Shown here one piece after another: positions 8,955 to 17,224 of a DNA stretch of 64,000 nt. Position 1 is the first letter of the stretch. The number at the start of each line of letters is the position of its first letter. The notes under the pieces are model-generated. The model searched no databases and was not told the DNA's origin. It saw nothing but the letters and a program-made list of their open reading frames with translations. The DNA comes from an uncultured Verrucomicrobia subdivision 3 bacterium (GTDB taxonomy: Bacteria; Verrucomicrobiota; Verrucomicrobiae; Limisphaerales; UBA11358). The translations under genes were made by a program, and so were the position numbers. Where the stretch lies: contig CAIXPZ010000277.1 in assembly GCA_903921455.1 (NCBI GenBank), forward strand, positions 23,816-87,815. Direction: 5' to 3'.

Positions 8955-10777
8955 GAGGCGAATTGCAAGGCGTAAAGTTTCTGGTAAACGCCGCCGCGCT
9001 GGACCAGTTCGTCGTGGCGGCCTTGTTCGACAATTTTGCCCTGATCCAGGACGACGATCAGGTCGGCGTGCAAAATCGTCGACAGGCGGTGCGCAATGCA
9101 GATCGTGGTGCGGCCTTGCATCAATTCATCCAGCGCGGTCTGCACGGCGCGTTCGGATTCGGTGTCGAGCGCGCTGGTGGCTTCGTCGAGGACGAGGATG
9201 GGCGCATTCTTCAGGACGGCGCGGGCGATGGCGATGCGCTGGCGCTGCCCGCCGGAAAGCGAGACGCCCTTTTCGCCGATGACGGTGTCGTATCCTTCCG
9301 GCTTTTGGCGGATGAACTCCTCGGCGTGGGCGTGCCGGGCGGCGGCGATGATTTCGTCGCTCGTCGCCCCCAGCCGGCCCAGTTCGATGTTCCGGCGGAT
9401 GCTGTCGTTGAACAGGATGTTTTCCTGCGCGACCACGGCGATTTGGTTCCGCAGGTCGCGGGTGGAGACGTCGCGGACATCCACGCCGCCGATCTTCACC
9501 GTGCCGCCGGTCGGGTCGTAAAAGCGGAGGAGCAGGTTGGCAAGCGTCGTTTTGCCGGACCCGCTGGCTCCCACCAGCGCGACGAGCTGGCCGGCCTTGA
9601 CGGTGAGATGGATGTTCCGCAGCACCGGCTTGTCGCCGTAGTTGAAATCAATGTTTTGAAATTCGATGTCGGCCTGGTCGGCGTGCAGCATCTTGGGCGC
9701 GGCGGGTTCGGGCACTGAATTTTTCGTGGCCAGCAATTCAAAAACCCGTTCGCTGGCGGCGCGCGCTTGATGGAGCTGGTTGTGCAGGCGCGTGAAAGCC
9801 TTGATCGGCGGATAAATCATCACGATCGCCAGGATGAACGACATGAAACCCCCGGGAGTGGGCCGCTGCTCCGGCGGCAGCTGGAGGACATAGAGGAAAA
9901 CCAGCGCAACTCCCAGCGCGCCGAATAATTCCATCAGCTGGCTGGGAATCTCATTCGACCGGATGACGCGCATGAGCTGGCCGATGTATTTTTGCGTGGT
10001 GGCGCGGAACTGTTCGATCACCGTGGCCTCAAGATTGTAGGCCTTGATGACCCGGTTGCCCGTGAACGATTCGTGCATGAGGTTGGCCAGCTCGGCGTTG
10101 TGCTGCTGCACGGCGCGGGCGGATTTGCGGACCTTCCGGCCATAGATGGCGATCGGCACGACGCACACGGGGAAAACGATGATGGAAATGAGGGTCAGCT
10201 TGGGCTGGATCATGAAGAGATAGCCGAGCAGGCAGAGAACCGTCACCGGATCCTTGACGGCCGAGGAAAAGGAATTGCCGATGATGCCGTAAAGCACCTG
10301 CGTGTCGCTGGTGATGCGGGCGATCAAATCGCCCGTGCGGGCGCGGTTGAAAAAACCGAGCGAAAGGTTCTGCAGGTGGCCGAACAACTTGGTGCGGATG
10401 TCGGCGATGGCGCGCATCGCCGACCAGTTCGTCAGATAAATGCTCAGGTAGGCCAGCGTCACGCGCAGCAGCATCACGGCGGGAATCACGCCAATGATCA
10501 ATAGCCATCCGCCCGTTGACGCGGGCGCATCGATCTTTTCCGGCAATATGGTGGCCAGCCATTGTGTCAGCGGCTGCACCACGTGCGGCGCATTGGCCAG
10601 GTGGTCATGAAAACTGAAGCAGGCGGGAACTTTGAAAATCAAATCCATGACCACGTTCACCACGCCCAGCAGCATCCCGTTGGTCAGCCCGTAGAAAATC
10701 CCGCACAGCAGGCCCAGGAAAAACCGGGCCCGATACGGGTGGACGAAGCCCCACAGCTGGCGGAGAAAGACAATCAT
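8951..10777 (-). CDS. MsbA-like ABC exporter (fused membrane and ATPase domains)
   Basis: The 608-residue half-transporter has an N-terminal six-helix exporter domain. The ATPase domain has Walker A GASGSGKTT near residue 405, signature LSGGQRQR near 508, Walker B ILVLDEATSALD near 527 and switch IAHRLST near 562. The family flips lipids or lipid-linked glycans across the inner membrane, with MsbA moving lipid A-core as the model. It is the first gene of a two-gene unit with the GT9 gene, and diverges from a sulfotransferase across a 106-bp promoter region. LPS transport is the likely role. A general drug or lipid exporter cannot be excluded. Confidence 0.88.
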   Translation of the reverse strand: MIVFLRQLWGFVHPYRARFFLGLLCGIFYGLTNGMLLGVVNVVMDLIFKVPACFSFHDHLANAPHVVQPLTQWLATILPEKIDAPASTGGWLLIIGVIPAVMLLRVTLAYLSIYLTNWSAMRAIADIRTKLFGHLQNLSLGFFNRARTGDLIARITSDTQVLYGIIGNSFSSAVKDPVTVLCLLGYLFMIQPKLTLISIIVFPVCVVPIAIYGRKVRKSARAVQQHNAELANLMHESFTGNRVIKAYNLEATVIEQFRATTQKYIGQLMRVIRSNEIPSQLMELFGALGVALVFLYVLQLPPEQRPTPGGFMSFILAIVMIYPPIKAFTRLHNQLHQARAASERVFELLATKNSVPEPAAPKMLHADQADIEFQNIDFNYGDKPVLRNIHLTVKAGQLVALVGASGSGKTTLANLLLRFYDPTGGTVKIGGVDVRDVSTRDLRNQIAVVAQENILFNDSIRRNIELGRLGATSDEIIAAARHAHAEEFIRQKPEGYDTVIGEKGVSLSGGQRQRIAIARAVLKNAPILVLDEATSALDTESERAVQTALDELMQGRTTICIAHRLSTILHADLIVVLDQGKIVEQGRHDELVQRGGVYQKLYALQFAS

Positions 10778-10883
10778 TACCGCTATTCTGGCAACGGCGG
10801 CGGAAAGTGAAAGTTTTGTTTTCGGGCGGGAAATCAGGATTTACTTTGAGGTCAAAACGGCCAATGATGACCGCGCAAATTCA

Positions 10884-11654
10884 ATGATCGTCTTTTTGCA
10901 CATCCCGAAAACCGCCGGCTCCACTTTCCAGTTCATTCTGGGAAATACGTTCGGCCTTTCGGCGTGTCACGCGGATCACGCCAAACAAAAGGTTTTCCGG
11001 CAGTCGGACTTCGTTTTTGCGCAAAAGTTTTTCCCGGGGATGAAAAGCCTGGCCGGCCACAGCCTGCTGGACCCGCTGGCGCTGAACGTGCCCGATCCTT
11101 TTCACATCACTTTTCTGCGCGAGCCGGTGGCGCGGTCGTTCTCGCATTTTCAAGACACGATTCTGACCGGCGGGCGGACGTGGGGTTTTGAGGAATTCCT
11201 GCAAAAGAGTCATAACGCCGACAACCTGCACGTCCGCCTCATGGCCGGCGAATACAACCTCGACAAGGCCAAAAAATATCTCGAGCGCTGCGATTTCGTG
11301 GGGCTGACCGAAAAATTTGATCTCTCGCTTCACCTTCTGGAAAAACTGACGCCGTTGCCGCTGAACCTGAATTACAAGCGTCGCCGCACCGCCGCCACCG
11401 ATGCCATCCGCAAGACGATCGTTGATGACCCGCGGATGATCGAGCTGGCGCGGGCGCACAACCAGCTCGACTTGGCTCTCTATGATTTTGCCGTGCGGGA
11501 GATATTCCCGAAGTTCTGCGCGCAGGCGGGCTTCACCCCGGACGACAAGGTGACGTCCTTCGACACCTACACCACCGATCGTCATTGGCGTTACCGGTTG
11601 TGTCACCTCTACAGCCTGGGCATCTATCGCCAGTTCGCCAAACTCCGCCGCTGA
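10884..11654 (+). CDS. Sulfotransferase family 2 protein, copy 1
   Basis: The 256-residue protein starts directly with the PAPS 5'-phosphosulfate loop FLHIPKTAGSTFQFIL. The 3'-phosphate site is ITFLREPVARSFSHFQD near residue 80. This places it in the family-2 sulfotransferases, which move sulfate from PAPS to carbohydrate hydroxyls. It is closely related to the protein encoded at 15453-16316: shared blocks include VGLTEKFDLSLH, LYDFAV, EIFPKF and AQ.G..P.D.V.SFD. No membrane anchor is seen, so it probably acts in the cytoplasm on a lipid-linked glycan. The stop abuts the next ATG, so it is the first gene of a three-gene operon. Confidence 0.88.
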   Translation: MIVFLHIPKTAGSTFQFILGNTFGLSACHADHAKQKVFRQSDFVFAQKFFPGMKSLAGHSLLDPLALNVPDPFHITFLREPVARSFSHFQDTILTGGRTWGFEEFLQKSHNADNLHVRLMAGEYNLDKAKKYLERCDFVGLTEKFDLSLHLLEKLTPLPLNLNYKRRRTAATDAIRKTIVDDPRMIELARAHNQLDLALYDFAVREIFPKFCAQAGFTPDDKVTSFDTYTTDRHWRYRLCHLYSLGIYRQFAKLRR

Positions 11655-12437
11655 ATGATGAAACTGCCCATCACTGTCTGCATCATCTCCGGCAACGAGG
11701 CGCACCGCATTACGCCGACGTTGCAGAGTGTGGCGGACTGGGTCAGCGAAATAATCGTTGTCATCAACGATACCGTTGGCGATGGCACCGATAAAATTGC
11801 TGAATCGTTTGGCGCCAAAGTTTTTCGGGAACCGTGGAAAGGCAACATTGCCCAAAACCAGTCTGCCACGGACAAGGCCACGAGCGACTGGCTGCTCTCG
11901 CTGGACGCCGATGAAGTGGTATCGCCCGAACTGCGCGCCAGCATCCAGCAATTATTTTCCCGGCCCGAGCGGCTCAATCAGTTTGTCGCCTACGATTTTC
12001 CGCGCTGCACGTTGTTTTACGACCGCTGGATTCGTCATGGCGAATGGTATCCCGATCGCAAGTTGCGCCTGTGGCGGCGCGGCCGGGGGCAATGGGGCGG
12101 CGACTTTCCGCATGGCCGCGTCGTCGTCGCTGGCGCGGTCGGGAAATTGCATGGCGAACTGCTGCATTACAGCATGGAGAGCATGGAACACCTGCTGCAA
12201 AAAACCATCCGCTACGCCAACGAATTTGCCGAGACCTGTCGCAAGGAAAACCGCCGCATCACCTTCGCCCAGCTGCTGGTTCGTCCGCCGTGGCGCTTCG
12301 TGCGCGGCTACGTCTTCAAGTTGGGTTTTCTCGATGGCTGGCGCGGGCTGACCATCGCGTGGATGGCGGCGTTTTACACATTCCTTCGCTATCTTAAGGT
12401 TTATGAGGAGCAGCATAGCCAGCCCCCATCCCCATGA
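11655..12437 (+). CDS. Glycosyltransferase family 2, WaaE/KdtX-like
   Basis: The 260-residue protein has a GT-A fold start (ITVCIISGNEAHRITPTLQSV), a nucleotide-binding stretch EIIVVINDTVGDGTDKIAE and the metal-binding SLDADEVVSPEL. The C-terminal half (RKLRLWRRGRGQWGG, HGELLHYSMESMEHLLQK, RPPWRFVRGYVFKLGFLDGWRGL) is that of the LPS-core glucosyltransferase group (WaaE/KdtX). It is likely cytoplasmic, with the C-terminal amphipathic part at the membrane. It starts on the base after the sulfotransferase stop (a second ATG lies at 11658) and overlaps the next gene by four bases, so coupling is tight. Confidence 0.87.
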   Translation: MMKLPITVCIISGNEAHRITPTLQSVADWVSEIIVVINDTVGDGTDKIAESFGAKVFREPWKGNIAQNQSATDKATSDWLLSLDADEVVSPELRASIQQLFSRPERLNQFVAYDFPRCTLFYDRWIRHGEWYPDRKLRLWRRGRGQWGGDFPHGRVVVAGAVGKLHGELLHYSMESMEHLLQKTIRYANEFAETCRKENRRITFAQLLVRPPWRFVRGYVFKLGFLDGWRGLTIAWMAAFYTFLRYLKVYEEQHSQPPSP

Positions 12438-13486
12438 CGGACCCAACCGCCGGCAGCCCCGGCCATCTGCTGACCGCCTGCCGGAATCAACCGGCCCGGC
12501 TTGATAAGATGGCTGCGCCAAGCCGCATTCTGGTCATCCGCCTCACTGCGATCGGCGATGTGGTGCTGACGTTGCCGTCGGTTTCGGTTCTGCGCGCTAA
12601 TTTTCCATCGGCAAAAATCTCGTTTCTGACCACCCGGGAAAATTCGGAACTGCTGCGCGGCTTCCGCGATGTGGACGAGACCATCGTGCTCAACCGGTCC
12701 GCCCTGCGTGGTAAAAATCTATTCCGCATCGGCGGGGAATTGCTCCGGTTGGTGCGCCGGGTGCGCGCGGGCAGATTTTCCCTGGCTGTGGATTTGCAGG
12801 GCAATGGTGAGAGTGCCTGGCTGGCGCGCATCACCGGTGCGCCGCAGCGCTGGGGTATTGTCCATAAGGCCGGCCGGCGCTGGGCCTACACGCAATGCGC
12901 CGATCGGATTCGGGACCTGCACGCCGCCGAGATGCAGCTGGAATTGTTGCGCCGCTGCGGGCTGAAGATCGCTGGCGTTCGCAATGAGTTCCTTTTGCCG
13001 GCGGATGCGTTGGCCGCCGCGCGCGAGTTTCTGGTGGCGCAGCCTTTTCTCCCCGAAAAACCGCTGCTGTTCGTGCAGCCGTTCACCAGTTCGCCGCATA
13101 AAAACTGGCCGCTGGAAAATTATCTCGCGCTGGCCCGGCACTGGCAGGCGTTGGGGTGGCAGGTTGTTTTTGGCGGCGGCCCGGCTGACCGCGTGGCGCT
13201 GGCGCCCGCGCGCGACGCCGGCTTTGCCGTGTCCGCCGGCGTGCCGCTGCTGGTCACGGGTGGGTTGATGCAGTTGTCGTCACTGATCGTCGGCGGCGAT
13301 ACTGGCGCATTGCATTTGGCGGTGGCGCAGGGCAAGCGCGTCGTGATGCTGATGAATCACGCCCGCGCCGGGCGGCCGCATCCGTTTCGTCATATCGAGT
13401 GGTCGTTGCTGCCGCCGGTTGACCGGAACATCGCCACGATTCATTTGGATGCGGTTATTGCCATGTGTGAACAAGTGCTCGCATGA
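12434..13486 (+). CDS. Glycosyltransferase family 9 (heptosyltransferase type), second copy
   Basis: The 350-residue protein has the GT9 N-terminal motif ILVIRLTAIGDVVLTLPSV. Its donor-site region is SSLIVGGDTGALHLAVAQGK, and it ends RAGRPHPFRHIEWSLLPPV. It lacks the C-terminal cysteine cluster of the 7932 copy, so it probably uses a different acceptor. The start is placed at 12434 (ATGA overlap with the GT2 gene). An in-frame ATG at 12509, just before the core motif, is also plausible because the first 25 residues are not family-like. It ends the sulfotransferase-GT2-GT9 operon. A decayed relative of its C-terminus lies at 15181-15378. Confidence 0.86.
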   Translation: MTDPTAGSPGHLLTACRNQPARLDKMAAPSRILVIRLTAIGDVVLTLPSVSVLRANFPSAKISFLTTRENSELLRGFRDVDETIVLNRSALRGKNLFRIGGELLRLVRRVRAGRFSLAVDLQGNGESAWLARITGAPQRWGIVHKAGRRWAYTQCADRIRDLHAAEMQLELLRRCGLKIAGVRNEFLLPADALAAAREFLVAQPFLPEKPLLFVQPFTSSPHKNWPLENYLALARHWQALGWQVVFGGGPADRVALAPARDAGFAVSAGVPLLVTGGLMQLSSLIVGGDTGALHLAVAQGKRVVMLMNHARAGRPHPFRHIEWSLLPPVDRNIATIHLDAVIAMCEQVLA

Positions 13487-13509
13487 GGCCTTAAGGCGTG
13501 TTTTTAAAA

Positions 13510-13630
13510 TGACTGCGGAGTGCGCCCGTCCTCGGGCGCTGCCACTCGCGCGGGCAAAGCCGTGGTCGAACCCGGTGAAATCCCCGAGCCAGCCAGCCTG
13601 GCAGCGGCCGGGACGGCCGCCCTCCGTAAT
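13510..13630. repeat. Composite palindromic intergenic element
   Basis: Two arms (13510-13544 and 13599-13630) are imperfect inverted copies of each other. Each arm is itself a hairpin: GCGCCCG-TCCT-CGGGCGC in the first and GCGGCC-GGGAC-GGCCGC in the second, each with a CGGAG/CTCCG flank and a GCCA/TGGC inner flank. They enclose about 54 bp of unrelated sequence. The element fills the gap between two convergent glycosyltransferase genes. It resembles REP/BIME-type elements and may also act as a terminator; no T-tract is present. Confidence 0.6.
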
Positions 13631-13652
13631 TTGAGAACAACCTCAACGGGCA

Positions 13653-14792
13653 TCACAGGCCTTGGTTGAATGCATTGACCAGGGTCCGTCGGAAATTCTC
13701 CCGCGAAAAAATTTGGGCGTAGCGGCGCTGGCCCTCCTGCCAGGGAGTTTGATCCAATGGGCCTGCCAGCGGCAAGCTGGCAAAAATCTCGCGCAGAGCG
13801 GAAGCATCGCCAGCGGGAAAGAGCCAGCCCAACTTGTATTCGCGGGCGTGCCGCCCCACCATTTCCTCGTCCGAGGCGATGATCGCGCGGCCGGCCGCCG
13901 CCGCCCGCACCTGGATGGCACTAATGCCAAAATGGCCCTGATAGGTCAGGAGGATGACATCGCTGGCGCTGAAAAGATCGGCTTCTTCATCGTCCATGAT
14001 GAAGCGGTCGAGGACTAATGCATCGCCCTCGCGTACGAGCTGGCGCAGGCCGGAGTTGACTTCGGCATCATCGCCCTGTTGTCCGGCGCAGAGCAGGAAC
14101 GGGCGGCGTCCGGGAGGAAGCTGGAGCAAGGCGCGCAGGGTCAGATGCAGGCCTTTGCGCCGCGAAGCCACGCCGTAATGGAGGAGAACCAGCCGGCCTG
14201 GGGGCACCCCCAGCCGCAAGCGCGCGCTGGTCAGGGAGGCGGGGAAGGAACCCGAAAACGGTTCCGGGACATGGGCGAAGCGATCCCGGAAACGTTGCGG
14301 GGCGCGAGCCACAAGTAATTCGTCCTGTAGGAAAATGCGATGAAACCAGTCGGCCTTGAGCATGCGGGTGAAGCCAAGGGCTTTGGTCCACTCTTTCGGA
14401 GCGGCCTTGAGTCCTAGGAGACAGCGGGGGCGAACGTATATGCCGCTGATTTTGCCCCGCAAAACGGCCGGCGGCATTAAACCCAGGGAGGCACGCCGCA
14501 ACATCGAAGATGCGAACTCGTCGAGATTGGGGAAGAGGACCTGACTGGAGGCAGTCTCTGTGACCAGCTCCGCCGCTCTTTGCAGGGGCCGTGTGGTCGA
14601 GGCGGCACAGATCTGAATGGAGTCATAGACGGATCCCAGCTTGGCCCGGATGCGTTCCTGGTCTTCGGGGCGTGGGCTCACGGCCGCGCAAACGGGAATT
14701 CCCGCACCGGCCAGGTCTTCTAGGACACACCGCAGCAGGGTGAGGTGATGTCCGGCCACCGCCGGTTCGTAAATGAGAATTCGGGTTGCCAT
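13653..14792 (-). CDS. GT-B glycosyltransferase (family 4-like)
   Basis: The 379-residue protein has a GT-B layout. The N-terminal half starts ILIYEPAVAGHHLTLLRCVL. The C-terminal Rossmann half has LHYGVASRRKGLHLTLRAL and FLLCAGQQGDD, then SASDVILLTYQGHFGISAIQVRAAAAGRAIIASDEEMVGR. The last block corresponds to the donor-sugar E-x7-E region, although the usual first glutamate is not clearly present. It probably adds a sugar to a cell-surface glycan from the cytoplasmic side. It stands alone on the - strand between two + strand sulfotransferase units. Sugar specificity is unknown. Confidence 0.72.
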   Translation of the reverse strand: MATRILIYEPAVAGHHLTLLRCVLEDLAGAGIPVCAAVSPRPEDQERIRAKLGSVYDSIQICAASTTRPLQRAAELVTETASSQVLFPNLDEFASSMLRRASLGLMPPAVLRGKISGIYVRPRCLLGLKAAPKEWTKALGFTRMLKADWFHRIFLQDELLVARAPQRFRDRFAHVPEPFSGSFPASLTSARLRLGVPPGRLVLLHYGVASRRKGLHLTLRALLQLPPGRRPFLLCAGQQGDDAEVNSGLRQLVREGDALVLDRFIMDDEEADLFSASDVILLTYQGHFGISAIQVRAAAAGRAIIASDEEMVGRHAREYKLGWLFPAGDASALREIFASLPLAGPLDQTPWQEGQRRYAQIFSRENFRRTLVNAFNQGL

Positions 14793-15180
14793 CTAAAGTG
14801 TGGTACAGAGTGGAGGTATCTTCATCCTTGGCTCAAGCTGGAATTCGCGCCTTGGCCTGTTTCAGGGTGTAAATTTTTCCGGGCTGTAAAATGACCACGG
14901 GCAGTCCCTGGTGTTGACCCAAATTCATTTTCCTTGATGGCTATAATCGGTTGGTTGCGTGCGCCCATGGCCCCATTCTTAATCGCTTCGCGATCCAGTT
15001 CAATGTCGTTTCGCTTCGCTAGCGGGGCGCTGACTCAATCATAGTGGTACCGCCCATCCAAGAATAGACCGGCCATCCGGGTCTGCGCGGGTCGCGGCGC
15101 GCCGTTGGTGCTCTGCGGCGAGAACACCGTATGCGTATCTCTGCCAAAGCACGAAAAAAGAAGCAGCCTGGCAACCATTT
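14793..15180. other. Gene-free stretch upstream of the GT9 relic
   Basis: No open frame with family-like sequence is seen on either strand over this 388-bp stretch. Base composition is more mixed than in the flanking genes. It contains the short palindromic words CGCTTCGCGA and CGCTAGCG near 14985-15025. Because it directly precedes a degraded glycosyltransferase end, it is probably decayed coding or rearrangement DNA. Promoters for the - strand glycosyltransferase must lie close to 14793. Confidence 0.4.
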
Positions 15181-15378
15181 GGCGAGCTGTCATACCGGGG
15201 CACCCATCTGGCGGGGGCGAAGGGCAGGCGTGTGGTGATGGGGATGAATCAGGGTCGCGCCGGAGAGCCCCATTCGTTTCGTCACCGGAAGTGGGCGTTT
15301 CTGGCGCCGGTGGAGCGGAACCTCACGGTGATAAAGTTGGACACCGTCATCGCGGAGTGCGGGGCGGCGTGGGCATAA
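15181..15378 (+). pseudogene. C-terminal relic of a GT9 heptosyltransferase
   Basis: Read in the frame of the codon at 15217, this segment encodes THLAGAKGRRVVMGMNQ, then RAGEPHSFRHRKWAF, LAPVERN and LDTVIAEC, ending at TAA (15376-15378). It aligns collinearly with the end of the intact GT9 at 12434-13486 (LHLAVAQGKRVVMLMN, RAGRPHPFRHIEW, LPPVDRN, LDAVIAMC). Upstream of HLA the similarity fades within about ten residues, and no start codon or N-terminal half exists. It is therefore a truncated remnant, placed just before the second sulfotransferase copy. This points to duplication and decay within the island. Confidence 0.8.
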
Positions 15379-15452
15379 ATCGGTTGCCAAACGCGGCGGT
15401 TTCGCTCAAGTTGTGAGTATTAGGGCAGTCAATCAGAAATCAGAGGTAACTT

Positions 15453-16316
15453 ATGATACTTTTCCTGCACATTCCGAAAACCGCCGGAACCACGTTCCAA
15501 TTTATTCTCGAAAATAATTTCGGGGTCAGCCATTGCCATCTTGGTCATCTGGGCAACAAGGTGGCCGACCAGCGCGATTTGAATTTTGCCCGTAAATGTT
15601 TTCCGTGGCTGCGGAGTGTGGCTGGCCACAATCTGGCCGATCCGTCGCGGTTTGACGCCCCGGATCCATTTTACATCACTTTTTTGCGCGAGCCCATCGC
15701 GCGGATTTTTTCACATTATCAGGATAATTTCACCCGTGGTAACCGCCGCCAGACTTTTGAAGAAATGGTGCGGGCGGACGAAACCATGGTGAATATCCAG
15801 GTGAAACGCATTGCGGGCAGCGCCGATCTGGACAAGGCCAAAGCCAATCTGGAAAAATTCAGCTTCGTCGGCCTGACGGAGAAATTCGACCTGTCCCTGC
15901 ACATGCTGGGGAAAATCTGCCCCCAAAAACTGAACTGCCGTTACAAGCGGAAAGTCACCGCCCGCGACAACTCCATCCGGAAATCTCTCGAGAACGACAG
16001 CCGCCTGGTCGATCTGGCGCATGCCTATAATCGCCTGGACCTCGAACTGTATGATTTTGCGGTGAAGGAGATCTTCCCCAAATTCCTGGCGCAGACCGGG
16101 CATGCCCCGACCGACCAGGTCGCCTCCTTCGACCGTTATCGGAGCGAACTTCAGCCCAATTTTCTGCTGCACCGGCTCTATAACCAGACTTTCTTCCGGC
16201 AGCTTTGCAAGCTTTACAAAAAGCGCCGCGTCCGTGAATCGATGATGCTTTTGACCCTGCTAATGCAGCAGGCGGTAATGTCGTTTGTCGAAACGCCAGC
16301 CGAAATAGCGTTCTAG
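15453..16316 (+). CDS. Sulfotransferase family 2 protein, copy 2
   Basis: The 287-residue paralogue of the 10884 gene product has the PAPS loop FLHIPKTAGTTFQFIL and the 3'-phosphate site FLREPIARIFSHYQD. The body aligns throughout with copy 1 (VGLTEKFDLSLHML, NDSRLVDLAHAYNRLDLELYDFAV). It carries about 30 extra C-terminal residues (from KKRRVRESMMLL on). Those last 19 codons lie inside the 3' end of the convergent glycosyltransferase gene, so the tail may be recent. It probably sulfates a glycan from the cytoplasmic side, perhaps at a different position from copy 1. Confidence 0.86.
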   Translation: MILFLHIPKTAGTTFQFILENNFGVSHCHLGHLGNKVADQRDLNFARKCFPWLRSVAGHNLADPSRFDAPDPFYITFLREPIARIFSHYQDNFTRGNRRQTFEEMVRADETMVNIQVKRIAGSADLDKAKANLEKFSFVGLTEKFDLSLHMLGKICPQKLNCRYKRKVTARDNSIRKSLENDSRLVDLAHAYNRLDLELYDFAVKEIFPKFLAQTGHAPTDQVASFDRYRSELQPNFLLHRLYNQTFFRQLCKLYKKRRVRESMMLLTLLMQQAVMSFVETPAEIAF

Positions 16317-17135
16317 CCGCATCATCCAGCGGTGTTTCTTTTCGCGTGCTGTCAGCCGGTGCGCCGGGTCGGTCTGAAAAATCCCCTCCGCTGCGGGTAG
16401 CCAGGCCTCGACCGCTTTGGGGTGTGACCCGGTGAAGGCTTTCAGCCCGGCGGCATCCACTTTTGTGTAATCCACCGCCTTGGGCTTGGCGTTGTCCCAA
16501 AATTTCCGGACGGACGCCCGCTTCTGATCCATTTGCGCTTCGCTGCGCACCCAGCCGTAATGAAAAATCGTCGCGCCCGTGTGGGCTGCGCGCGGATAGC
16601 GGGCTTTTTTGTGGCTGTCCAGCACGTTGAAGAATAGCGCCTCGCTGGACCACGCGGGAATCGTGTTGCGGATGATGCGCACCTCGCTGCGATACCAGCC
16701 CGGCGACCACGCGAGGGTGTTCTGGTTGCCGTAAAAATGCAGGTAGTCAAACGCCAGCGCCTCGACCCGTTCGTCGTTCAGGTGTTTTTCCATCGCCGCG
16801 CGGATTTTCGGCAGATCGTTCTCGTGCAGCACTTCGTCCGCTTCGAGATAAAACGCCCAGTCGCCGGTGCAGTTGAACAGGGCGATGGATTTCTGCTGGC
16901 CATACACAAAGCCCTTCACCGAGTAATCGCTGCGGAGGCGCTCGTTCCATTGCGTCGGGATGATGCGGATTTTCGGATCGCCGATCGCGCGCAGCCTGGC
17001 TTCCGTGTCGTCGTCACTGGGGCCGAGCGCGACCACGAATTCGTCCACGACCGGCAGGATCGAGCGAATGGATTCCACGAACGGATAGCCGAGCCGCTGG
17101 CCGTTGCGCAGGAAGGTAAAGCCGCTGACTTTCAT
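16260..17135 (-). CDS. Glycosyltransferase family 2-like protein
   Basis: The 291-residue GT-A type protein starts VSGFTFLRNGQRLGYPFVESI. It continues with VVALGPSDDDTEARL and YGQQKSIALFNC, then FYLEADEVLHENDLP, where the acidic cluster would bind the metal and nucleotide sugar. Such proteins add sugars to surface polysaccharides, and the acceptor is unknown. Its 3' end overlaps the 3' end of the convergent sulfotransferase gene by 57 bp. On its 5' side it diverges from a third sulfotransferase with about 90 bp between starts, so those two may share a regulatory region. Confidence 0.8.
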   Translation of the reverse strand: MKVSGFTFLRNGQRLGYPFVESIRSILPVVDEFVVALGPSDDDTEARLRAIGDPKIRIIPTQWNERLRSDYSVKGFVYGQQKSIALFNCTGDWAFYLEADEVLHENDLPKIRAAMEKHLNDERVEALAFDYLHFYGNQNTLAWSPGWYRSEVRIIRNTIPAWSSEALFFNVLDSHKKARYPRAAHTGATIFHYGWVRSEAQMDQKRASVRKFWDNAKPKAVDYTKVDAAGLKAFTGSHPKAVEAWLPAAEGIFQTDPAHRLTAREKKHRWMMRLERYFGWRFDKRHYRLLH

Positions 17136-17224
17136 GCGTGGAAAACTAATTGGCGTTCGCCGTCTTGAACAGGAGAAAGAATTCCCTTGTCTTGGCCGAT
17201 GATTTCACCTTTTTTACTTTCGCG

